From an uncultured Oscillibacter sp. (GTDB lineage: Bacteria; Bacillota_A; Clostridia; Oscillospirales; Oscillospiraceae), in assembly GCA_948902155.1 (NCBI GenBank), contig CAQVQZ010000062.1:1-5953 (forward strand): 5,953 nucleotides of DNA, given 5' to 3'. Below, one piece after another: positions 1 to 5,772 of the stretch (the stretch's first letter is position 1; every line of letters begins with the position of its first letter). Position numbers and translations under genes: made by a program. The notes under the pieces are model-generated. The model was not told the DNA's origin, made no database searches, and worked only from the letters and a program-made list of their open reading frames with translations.

Positions 1-1
1 C

Positions 2-1180
2 CGGAAAATCTTCACCCACTGCAAGCTGGTGACCCATGTGACCGGCTACCAGCGGAATCCCCTGGTGTTCTGCACGGATACGGAGGCGGAGCCCGAGCTG
101 CAGGTGGAGAAGCGCCAGGAGCAGCAGCACGCCATCCTGCTGACTCACATTGCGGAGAAGGACTTCACCTTCACCGAGGAGATGAACCTCTCGCCGGGGA
201 AGGAGGGGGCGGCGGAGCTGCTGAGCAGCCAGGTTTCCAACACGGTCACAGAGGCGAAGATCGTGGGGAGCAAGCTGATCTTCAAGGGGATTTTCTCCAT
301 AAACCTCCTCTACCGGAACAGCAGCGGCGGCTGCGGTTCCGCCACCTCGGAGCTGCCCTTCTCCCAGATCATGGAGGTGGAAGGCGCCCAGGAGGGCGCC
401 GCCGCCAGCTTACAGCTCCAGCTTACCGGAACGGATTTCCAGATTGACGGCGACGACCCGGAGGGCCGCCAGGTGGCGGTGACCCTGTATCTCCACGCCA
501 CGGCCCTGCTGCGGGAGGAGCAGGAGCTGACGCTGCTCAGCGACCTCTACTCCACGGCCTACGATATGACCTACGAGGCCGCGCCGCTGAACCTCACCAG
601 CTTCCGGGAAAACCTGACCCGCCGCCAGACGCTGCGGGAGGTTTTGGAGATCGGCGTGGTGGCCGACTCGATCTTGGCGCTGTCGGTCCGGTGCGGCGCG
701 GTGTCCGTCAGCCGGGAGGGGAGCATGGCCGTTCTCCGGAGCGGCGTGACGGTCCGGGCCATGTATTTGGACGAGGGCGGCGTGCCGCTGGTGGCGGAGC
801 GGTGCCTCGACGCCGGGTGCCAGCTGGAGCTGCCGGAGGACTGCCGGGTCACCGCCCGGGCCGTCTGCACGGAGGAAGTCCAGGGCACCCTGGGCGACCG
901 GGGCATTGAGGTCCGCTTCCCTGTGGATTTTCTGGTGGAGGCGGCGTCCCGGGTGAAAAAGGTCTGCGTCTCCGCCGCCAAGCTGGACACGGAGACCGCG
1001 AAGGACCTGGGCGGCGCGCCGTCTCTGGTGCTGCGGTGCATCGGGCGGCAGGAGAGCGCCTGGGACCTGGCAAAGAAATACAACACCACCATCGCCTCCA
1101 TCCTTTCCGCCAATCAACTGGAGGGGGAGGCGGACATTCCCCTGGACCGGCTGCTGCTGATCCCCAGAAAACGGGCATAA
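2..1180 (+). CDS. sipL: SPOCS (DUF3794) and LysM spore morphogenesis protein, SipL type, 5'-truncated by window edge
   Basis: The reading frame is open from the left edge (RKIFTHCKL precedes the GTG at 29), so that GTG is internal and the true start lies outside the window. About 392 residues are visible. Two beta-rich repeats resemble SPOCS/DUF3794 domains, roughly bases 164-523 and 626-965, and a further upstream domain is probably cut off. A LysM domain closes the protein (about 1028-1168), with the hallmarks AWDLAKKYNTT, ILSANQL and LLIP. SPOCS repeats plus a C-terminal LysM is the architecture of SipL. In Clostridioides difficile SipL binds the coat ATPase SpoIVA through its LysM and is needed to localise the spore coat around the forespore. 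No signal peptide is expected, as SipL acts on the mother-cell side. The TAA stop is followed 7 bases later by a hairpin. A different DUF3794 protein is possible, but the LysM tail favours SipL. Confidence 0.82.
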   Translation, partial: RKIFTHCKLVTHVTGYQRNPLVFCTDTEAEPELQVEKRQEQQHAILLTHIAEKDFTFTEEMNLSPGKEGAAELLSSQVSNTVTEAKIVGSKLIFKGIFSINLLYRNSSGGCGSATSELPFSQIMEVEGAQEGAAASLQLQLTGTDFQIDGDDPEGRQVAVTLYLHATALLREEQELTLLSDLYSTAYDMTYEAAPLNLTSFRENLTRRQTLREVLEIGVVADSILALSVRCGAVSVSREGSMAVLRSGVTVRAMYLDEGGVPLVAERCLDAGCQLELPEDCRVTARAVCTEEVQGTLGDRGIEVRFPVDFLVEAASRVKKVCVSAAKLDTETAKDLGGAPSLVLRCIGRQESAWDLAKKYNTTIASILSANQLEGEADIPLDRLLLIPRKRA

Positions 1181-1186
1181 CGTGTT

Positions 1187-1218
1187 TACCCGGCAGGAAC
1201 TGCGGTTCCTGCCGGGTT
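1187..1218 (+). terminator. Perfect 13-bp hairpin just after sipL, copy 1 of a duplicated palindrome
   Basis: ACCCGGCAGGAAC (1188-1200) pairs perfectly with 1205-1217 around a TGCG loop. It begins 7 bases past the sipL stop, so it probably ends or protects that transcript. The following bases are TTCAGACTGTC, a poor U tract, so termination may be inefficient. The 32 bases 1187-1218 are identical to 1382-1413. Confidence 0.6.
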
Positions 1219-1413
1219 CAGACTGTCAAAAAGCGCTGAAATCTGATTGGACGGGAAGGAAGGGTGTGCGCGGGAAACCCAGGAAGGGTTTCCTGCGCTA
1301 TTTCAATCATTCGATTTCAGAACTTTTTTGAAAGTTCTGAAATCGTAAGCAGCTTGTCGAAAAGACCTTTTCGACAAGCTGTACCCGGCAGGAACTGCGG
1401 TTCCTGCCGGGTT
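1187..1413. repeat. Cluster of five palindromes (REP/MITE-like intergenic element)
   Basis: Five hairpins sit in 227 bases: 1188-1217; 1268-1298 (13 bp with one G-U, loop AGGAA); 1312-1345 (15 bp perfect, loop TTTG); 1350-1381 (14-15 bp perfect); and 1383-1412. The outer two are exact copies. Their inner flanks are also related in inverted orientation: CAGACTGTCAAAAAG (1219-1233) is the imperfect complement of 1367-1381, and CTGAAATC (1236-1243) is the exact complement of 1313-1320. The whole is thus a composite inverted structure. No credible coding region crosses it; the open frame at 1264-1461 merely reads through the palindromes. It could be a small non-autonomous mobile element, a REP/BIME-type repeat or a structured RNA; the sequence alone does not decide. 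Confidence 0.7.
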
Positions 1414-1417
1414 TTTT
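1383..1417 (+). terminator. Intrinsic terminator upstream of the VTC operon
   Basis: ACCCGGCAGGAAC (1383-1395) pairs perfectly with 1400-1412 around a TGCG loop and runs into six T residues (1412-1417). It is a textbook rho-independent terminator on the plus strand. It should stop readthrough from sipL and make the next operon depend on its own promoter. Confidence 0.88.
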
Positions 1418-1453
1418 GCCGTTTGGGGGCGGAAGGGTCTGGAAGGGATTCCA

Positions 1454-1492
1454 GTTCATGAATTGTTCATACTTTCTTCAGCAAGCATTCAG
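1454..1492 (+). promoter_or_regulatory. Four 11-bp-phased direct repeats, candidate Pho box
   Basis: Hexamers GTTCAT (1454), GTTCAT (1465), CTTCAG (1476) and ATTCAG (1487) recur at exactly 11-bp steps, with TTCA invariant in all four. Eleven-base-phased direct repeats are the known operator form of PhoB/PhoP response regulators, such as E. coli repeats of the CTGTCAT type and Streptomyces repeats of the GTTCACC type. A short inverted repeat, CTGGAA-GGGA-TTCCAG (1439-1454), abuts the upstream end. The position just before a polyphosphate-related operon fits phosphate control. The repeats are seen directly; the regulator is inferred. Confidence 0.5.
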
Positions 1493-1502
1493 CGTTCCAT
1501 GG

Positions 1503-1508
1503 TAAAGT
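1503..1508 (+). promoter_or_regulatory. Possible -10 of the VTC operon promoter
   Basis: TAAAGT matches TATAAT at four of six positions and lies 10 bases after the last 11-bp repeat. The spacing resembles activator-dependent Pho promoters, in which the box replaces the -35. No good -35 is visible 17 bases upstream. A transcript starting near 1515 would have a leader of roughly 75 bases. Confidence 0.3.
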
Positions 1509-1588
1509 GCGGTTGCGATGGGCGGGATAGGAAGGAAACTGCCGCCGCCTGTGCGGATACTCGGAAAAGAAGGAAGGGATGTGACGGC

Positions 1589-2266
1589 ATGACACAATAC
1601 CGGCACGAATGGAAGCACGAGATCAGCCTCTCCGACCGGCTCGTGCTCCGCCGGCGGCTGCAGGCGGTGGCCCAGACGGACGCCCATGCAGAAGGCGGGA
1701 AGTATGCGATACGCAGCCTCTATTTTGACAATCTGGCCGACAAGGCCCTGCGGGAAAAGCTGGACGGGGTCAGCCGGAGGGAGAAATTCCGCATCCGGTT
1801 TTACAACGGGGATACCCGTGTGATCCACCTGGAGAAGAAGTGCAAATGCGGCGGGCTGGGGCTCAAGCTGTCCGCGGCAGTCACGGCGGAGGAAGCCCAG
1901 GACCTGGTGGACGGCCGCCTGGACTGGATGCCGGGCAGCGGCCGGCCCCTGGTACAGGAGCTGTACAGCAAGATGAAGTCCCAGGGGCTCCGGCCCAGGA
2001 CGATCGTGGATTACACCCGGGAGCCCTTTGTATATGCGCCGGGAAATGTGCGGGTCACGCTGGACTACGGCATTCGGACGGGGCTGGGGTGTACGGATTT
2101 TTTGAATCCGGACTGCGTTACCGTCCCGGCGGGGGAGTCCCTGACTATTTTGGAGGTGAAATGGGACGCCTATCTGCCGTTCGTGATTCGGGACGCCGTG
2201 CAGCTGGAAGGCTGCCGGAGCTCCGCCTTTTCCAAGTACGCCGTCTGCCGCGTTCCTTTTTCTTGA
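1589..2266 (+). CDS. VTC domain polyphosphate polymerase-like protein
   Basis: This 225-residue protein belongs to the VTC family of the CYTH/triphosphate-tunnel fold, whose eukaryotic member Vtc4 makes polyphosphate from ATP inside a basic beta-barrel tunnel. Visible elements in order are: RHEWKHEIS (5-13, first tunnel strand); LYFD (44-47); REKFRIRFYN (64-73), with the alternating K/R pattern of the tunnel; LEKKCK (81-86); VDYTREPFVY (140-149); RVTLDY (155-160); and LEVKWD (188-193), whose acidic residue is a likely metal ligand. There is no SPX domain and no membrane segment, so it should be a soluble cytoplasmic domain. The start is the ATG at 1589, because AGGAAGGG (1571-1578) lies 10 bases upstream. 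A longer frame from a TTG at 1463 would run through the regulatory repeats. The last codons (VPFS and stop) lie in a palindrome. It is first in an operon with a DUF4956 protein and a CotH kinase. The family is confident; the enzymatic product is inferred. Confidence 0.85.
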   Translation: MTQYRHEWKHEISLSDRLVLRRRLQAVAQTDAHAEGGKYAIRSLYFDNLADKALREKLDGVSRREKFRIRFYNGDTRVIHLEKKCKCGGLGLKLSAAVTAEEAQDLVDGRLDWMPGSGRPLVQELYSKMKSQGLRPRTIVDYTREPFVYAPGNVRVTLDYGIRTGLGCTDFLNPDCVTVPAGESLTILEVKWDAYLPFVIRDAVQLEGCRSSAFSKYAVCRVPFS

Positions 2267-2279
2267 AAGAAAAAGGAAC
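2252..2279 (+). repeat. Palindrome spanning the VTC gene stop codon
   Basis: GTTCCTTTTTC (2252-2262) pairs perfectly with GAAAAAGGAAC (2269-2279), leaving a 6-base loop. The TGA stop (2264-2266) is in the loop, so the final residues VPFS are encoded by the left arm. The stem is A/U rich and followed by CAAAAAG rather than a T run, so it is not a good terminator. A role in mRNA processing, or an inserted intergenic repeat, is more likely. The remaining spacer to the next gene (2280-2377) holds no gene that I can support. Confidence 0.6.
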
Positions 2280-2396
2280 CAAAAAGAACTTTAGCACGCT
2301 CTGGGGGTCTGGTGGCAAACCGGGCCGGAGCGACGGCAACCAAGTAGGGCTCTTGAAGAAGTTTTTAATGCAATATTAGGGAGGATTTGATTCATT

Positions 2397-3071
2397 ATGA
2401 TTACGTTTAACGATATTTTTAAGTCCAGCTTTTTGGAGAATGTCACCAGCGTGAGCCTTTTGGATATGTCCATCGCGCTGGTGCTGGCCTTCGGGCTGGG
2501 GCTGTTTATCTTCCTGGTTTACAAGAAGACCTTTGCCGGGGTGATGTACTCCTCCAGCTTTGGCGTCACGCTGGTGGCGCTGACGATGATTACCACCGTG
2601 GTGATTTTGGCGGTCACCAGCAATGTGGTGCTGTCTCTGGGCATGGTGGGTGCGCTGTCCATCGTCCGTTTCCGCACGGCCATCAAGGAGCCCCTGGACA
2701 TCGCCTTTCTCTTCTGGTCCATCGCGGTGGGCATCGTGCTGGCGGCGGGGATGATCCCCCTGGCGGTGCTGGGAAGCGTGTGGATTGGTGTGATTCTCCT
2801 GGTGTTTGTCAATAAAAAGTCCCATGTGAATCCCTACATCGTGGTGCTCCAGTGCCAGGGGCATGACAGCGAGGAGAAAGCCAAGGCTTACCTGGATCAG
2901 TGCGCGGAGCGCTGCGTGGTGAAGAGCAAGACCGCCCAGAAGGACCTGGTGGAGCTGAATCTGGAGATTCGCCTGAAAAACGGCAACACGGATTTCATCA
3001 ACACCCTGGCGGAGATGGAAGGGGTCCGGAGCGCCGTTCTGGTGAGCTACAACGGAGATTACATGGGATAA
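2397..3071 (+). CDS. DUF4956 family multi-pass membrane protein
   Basis: The protein has 224 residues. An N-terminal half with about four or five hydrophobic segments (approximately 22-42, 54-74, 76-90, 100-118 and 120-138) is followed by a soluble C-terminal domain (about 145-224). The stretch GMVGALSIVRFRTAIKEP (82-99) is the most distinctive part: a membrane-adjacent, glycine-containing helix leading into R91, R93, K97 and E98, then DIAFLFWSIAVGI. This matches the conserved core of DUF4956 proteins, which have no established biochemical role. The start ATG follows AGGGAGG (2378-2384) by 12 bases. It sits between a VTC-domain protein and a CotH kinase; its stop TAA is embedded in the next gene's ribosome binding site, so the two are translationally close. 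By analogy with eukaryotic VTC complexes, where membrane subunits form a polyphosphate channel, it could be the transport or anchoring partner, but that is inference. Confidence 0.85.
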   Translation: MITFNDIFKSSFLENVTSVSLLDMSIALVLAFGLGLFIFLVYKKTFAGVMYSSSFGVTLVALTMITTVVILAVTSNVVLSLGMVGALSIVRFRTAIKEPLDIAFLFWSIAVGIVLAAGMIPLAVLGSVWIGVILLVFVNKKSHVNPYIVVLQCQGHDSEEKAKAYLDQCAERCVVKSKTAQKDLVELNLEIRLKNGNTDFINTLAEMEGVRSAVLVSYNGDYMG

Positions 3072-3081
3072 GGAGGCGCGC

Positions 3082-4890
3082 ATGTCCACCCACAAATACA
3101 TCGACCGCGTCTGTCTCGCCGCGGCCCTGGCCTCGCTGCTCCTGGCCCTGCTCTTCGTGAACGGGGAGGCGCTGGGCGTTCAGCCGGCCTCCCAGGCCAT
3201 GGGGTACGAGGACCGACTCTTTGACACGGACAGAGTCCACACAATCGAGATTGTGATGGACGATTGGGACGCGTTTATCGAGAACTGTGAAAATGAGGAA
3301 TACGCCGCCTGTTCCGTGGTTATCGACCAGGAGGCATACAAAAACGTGGGAATCCGCGCCAAGGGAAACACCTCTCTCAGCACGGTTTCCAGCATGGGAA
3401 GCGACCGCTACAGCTTTAAGATCGAGTTTGACCAGTACGAGGGCGGCAAGACCTACCATGGCTTGGATAAGCTCTGCCTGAACAACATCATCCAGGACAA
3501 CACCTATATGAAGGATTACCTCACGTACCGGATGATGGGGGAGTTTGGCGTGGACGCGCCCCTTTGCAGCTATGTGTACATCACCGTCAACGGCGAGGAC
3601 TGGGGGCTGTATCTGGCGGTGGAGGGCGTGGAGGACGGATTTCTCCAGCGGAATTTCGGAAAACAGTACGGCGACCTTTACAAGCCGGACAGCATGAACT
3701 TCGGCGGAGGCCGGGGCAACGGCCGGGATTTTGACATGGGGGATTTCGATTTTGACGCCATGGAGCCGCCGGAGATGCCGGAGTTTGGCGCGGGCGGGCC
3801 GCCTGCGGAGGGCGGCTTTCCCGGCGGGTTCGGAGACGGGGAGGCTCAGGGCTTTCGCGGCGGTCCGGGGGGCTTCGGGATGGGCTCCGGGGATGTGAAG
3901 CTCCAATATACGGACGACGACCCGGACAGCTACTCCAATATTTTTTCCAGCGCCAAGACGGATGTGACGGAGGCGGACCAGAAGCGGCTGATTCAAGCGC
4001 TGAAGACCCTGGGGGAGGGAAGCGGCGTGGAGAGCGCTGTGGACGTTGACAAGGTGCTGCGTTATTTCGTGGTCCACAACTATGTGGTCAACGGCGACAG
4101 CTACACCGGCGCGATGGTGCATAACTACTACCTCTACGAGGAGGACGGGCGGCTGTCCATGATTCCATGGGACTACAACCTGGCCTTCGGCACCTTCCAG
4201 GCCGGGGACGTCGCCGGGGCGGTGAACGACCCCATCGACAGCCCGCTGTCCGTGACGGGCTCCGGCGACCGGCCCATGGCGGAGTGGATTTGGAGCAGTG
4301 AGGCGTATACGGCACGGTATCATCAGGTTTTCGCGGAGTTTCTGGAGACCGTGGACCCCGCCGCCATCATCGAACAGGCCCAGGAGCTGATTGCGCCCTA
4401 TGTGGAACGGGACCCCACCAAATTTTGCACCTATGAGGAGTTCGGGACGGGTGTGGAGGCGTTGAAAACCTTCTGCCGCCTCCGGACGGAGAGCGTGTCC
4501 GGACAGCTGGCGGGGACCATCCCGTCCACCGCAGAGGGGCAGGCCGGCGCGGACCTGGTGGACGCCTCCGGGCTGGTCCTCACCGACATGGGCTCCATGA
4601 ACCAGGGCGGAAGGGGCCCCGGTGACAAAGGCAGCGGGTTTGAAGGGCGGCGTCCGGAACGTCAAGGCCCGGAGGGGACCGGACAGACGCAGGACGACGC
4701 CCCGCAGCCGGTCTTTGGCGGGGCGGAGGGACTGACGCAGAGAGGCGGCGGCGTTCCGGGGGAGCGCGGCGCTCCTGGGGCAGCGGTTCCCGGCGGGCAG
4801 GGGGAAGCCTTGCTGCTGCTGGGGATATCGGTCCTGGTTTTGCTGGCGGGGATCCTGGCGGCGAAGGCGTACCGGCGCTGTGGGAAGTGA
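3082..4890 (+). CDS. CotH family kinase-like protein, membrane anchored, with Gly-rich insert
   Basis: The protein has 602 residues. CotH proteins have an atypical protein-kinase fold; Bacillus subtilis CotH phosphorylates spore coat proteins CotB and CotG. An N-terminal hydrophobic segment (about 10-27) acts as signal or anchor. The CotH domain spans about 52-475, with RAKGNTS (92-98), KLCLNN (130-135), YITVNGEDWGLYLAVEGVED (166-185), GDLYKP (197-202), NGDSYTGAMVHNYYLY (337-352) and IPWDYNLAFG (361-370). D339 and D364 are the likeliest catalytic or metal-binding acids, by analogy with the two essential aspartates of CotH. A Gly/Asp/Phe/Pro-rich insert at 207-270 interrupts the domain. A Gly/Pro/Gln-rich stalk (about 505-574) leads to a C-terminal membrane helix (576-596) and a basic tail (AYRRCGK), so the domain should face outward. 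The start ATG follows AAGGAGG (3070-3076) by 5 bases, overlapping the DUF4956 stop. It closes the operon. It may act on spore or cell-surface proteins; the substrate is unknown. Confidence 0.86.
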   Translation: MSTHKYIDRVCLAAALASLLLALLFVNGEALGVQPASQAMGYEDRLFDTDRVHTIEIVMDDWDAFIENCENEEYAACSVVIDQEAYKNVGIRAKGNTSLSTVSSMGSDRYSFKIEFDQYEGGKTYHGLDKLCLNNIIQDNTYMKDYLTYRMMGEFGVDAPLCSYVYITVNGEDWGLYLAVEGVEDGFLQRNFGKQYGDLYKPDSMNFGGGRGNGRDFDMGDFDFDAMEPPEMPEFGAGGPPAEGGFPGGFGDGEAQGFRGGPGGFGMGSGDVKLQYTDDDPDSYSNIFSSAKTDVTEADQKRLIQALKTLGEGSGVESAVDVDKVLRYFVVHNYVVNGDSYTGAMVHNYYLYEEDGRLSMIPWDYNLAFGTFQAGDVAGAVNDPIDSPLSVTGSGDRPMAEWIWSSEAYTARYHQVFAEFLETVDPAAIIEQAQELIAPYVERDPTKFCTYEEFGTGVEALKTFCRLRTESVSGQLAGTIPSTAEGQAGADLVDASGLVLTDMGSMNQGGRGPGDKGSGFEGRRPERQGPEGTGQTQDDAPQPVFGGAEGLTQRGGGVPGERGAPGAAVPGGQGEALLLLGISVLVLLAGILAAKAYRRCGK

Positions 4891-4925
4891 GCGGAGGCCC
4901 CATTCTCAGCTGGTTTTTCGGACAA

Positions 4926-4969
4926 AAACACCGCAGGGGAAACCGATCTGCGTTTCCTCTGCGGTGTTT
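4926..4969. terminator. Bidirectional terminator between convergent operons
   Basis: An 18-bp stem (4926-4943 with 4952-4969, one G-U pair, 8-base loop) lies 35 bases past the CotH stop and 22 bases past the end of the minus-strand ATPase gene. AAACACCGC/GCGGTGTTT at the stem base supplies A/T tracts. Read on the minus strand, the stem ends in a run of five T, a good intrinsic terminator; on the plus strand it is followed by TGTTTGGTTCTT, a weaker U tract. Confidence 0.85.
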
Positions 4970-4991
4970 GGTTCTTGGAGTGGTGGTGCTG

Positions 4992-5759
4992 TCAGTCGTT
5001 GGAATAGCGGGAGAGGAACTGGCGGGTCCGCTCCTCCTTGGGGTTGTCGATGACCTCCTTGGGGTCGCCCTGCTCCACGATCACGCCGCCGTCCATGAAA
5101 ATCACCTGGTCCGCCACGTCCCGGGCGAAGGCCATCTCGTGGGTGACGATGATCATGGTGGTTTTCTGCTCCGCCAGGGAGCGGATGACCCGCAGCACCT
5201 CGCCGGTGAGCTCCGGGTCCAGGGCGGAGGTGGGTTCGTCGAAGCAGAGGATATCCGGGTGCAGGGCCAGGGCCCGGGCGATGGCGACCCGCTGCTGCTG
5301 TCCGCCGGAGAGTTGATGGGGGTAGTGGTTCGCCCGGTCCGACAGGCCCATCTGGGCCAGCAGCTCCTGCCCGGCCTGGAGAATTTCCTCCTTGCTCTCG
5401 CCGCCCCGCTCCTTGGCCAGCAGCTCCCGGGCCAGGGTGACGTTTTGCAGGGCCGTGTACTGGGGGAAAAGGTTGAAGTTCTGGAACACCAGGCCGAAGT
5501 GGAGGCGCTTCTTGCGTATCTCGCTCTCCAGCTGGGTCTTGGGGTCGTTGGCGTCGAAGATGACGCTGCCCTTGACGGCGATGCTGCCGTGGTCGGGCCG
5601 CTCCAGGAAGTTCAGGCAGCGGAGCAGGGTGGTCTTGCCGGAGCCGGAAGAACCGATGATGGACAGGGCCTGTCCCTGCTCCAGGGAGAAGCTGATATCC
5701 GTGAGGACCCGGGTGGAGCCGAAGTGCTTTTCGATGTTTTGGACTTCCAGAATGGACAT
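4992..5759 (-). CDS. Polar amino-acid ABC transporter ATP-binding protein (GlnQ/HisP family)
   Basis: This 255-residue cytoplasmic ATPase powers uptake through the membrane permease encoded just upstream. All canonical motifs are intact: Walker A GSSGSGKTT (36-44), Q-loop VFQNFNLF with Q93, signature LSGGQQQR (150-157), Walker B DILCFDEP (169-176) with catalytic E175, D-loop SALD (178-181) and switch H207 in THEM. LRCLNFLERPDHGSI after Walker A and the FDEPTSALDPEL stretch are typical of the polar amino-acid uptake family. It is slightly longer than the usual 240 residues because of a stretch around 68-85 before the Q-loop. The start ATG (complement of 5757-5759) has AGGAGGG 7 bases upstream, right after the permease stop, so the two genes are co-transcribed. 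The substrate cannot be read from the ATPase; glutamine, cystine or another polar amino acid are all possible. It runs convergently to the VTC/CotH operon. Confidence 0.93.
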   Translation of the reverse strand: MSILEVQNIEKHFGSTRVLTDISFSLEQGQALSIIGSSGSGKTTLLRCLNFLERPDHGSIAVKGSVIFDANDPKTQLESEIRKKRLHFGLVFQNFNLFPQYTALQNVTLARELLAKERGGESKEEILQAGQELLAQMGLSDRANHYPHQLSGGQQQRVAIARALALHPDILCFDEPTSALDPELTGEVLRVIRSLAEQKTTMIIVTHEMAFARDVADQVIFMDGGVIVEQGDPKEVIDNPKEERTRQFLSRYSND

Positions 5760-5772
5760 AACGGGTCCCTCC

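Noticed and set aside
1187..1413. CRISPR array, because of repeated identical units
   Set aside because: Only two identical copies exist, each is a self-complementary hairpin, and the 163-bp interval is itself palindromic; there are no regular spacers or cas genes.
1264..1461. Small open frame across the hairpin array
   Set aside because: It reads straight through three palindromes and the terminator, with no ribosome binding site; the coding potential is incidental.
1463..1588. N-terminal extension of the VTC protein from a TTG at 1463
   Set aside because: It has no ribosome binding site, overlaps the 11-bp repeats and has no VTC-like sequence; the ATG at 1589 has a good AGGAAGGG upstream.
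2353..2379. Possible internal promoter (TTGAAG with AT-rich TATTAG) before the DUF4956 gene
   Set aside because: Spacing is poor and the start of transcription would fall on or next to the ribosome binding site; operon readthrough is simpler.
2376..3101. Minus-strand open frame opposite the DUF4956 gene
   Set aside because: The product is His/Gln-rich without recognisable features, while the plus strand encodes a clear membrane protein with a ribosome binding site.
2998..4665. Long minus-strand open frame (about 555 codons) opposite the CotH gene
   Set aside because: Its translation is low-complexity and rich in H, R, V and A with no domain; it is the complement of a GC-rich third-position bias in a clear CotH gene.
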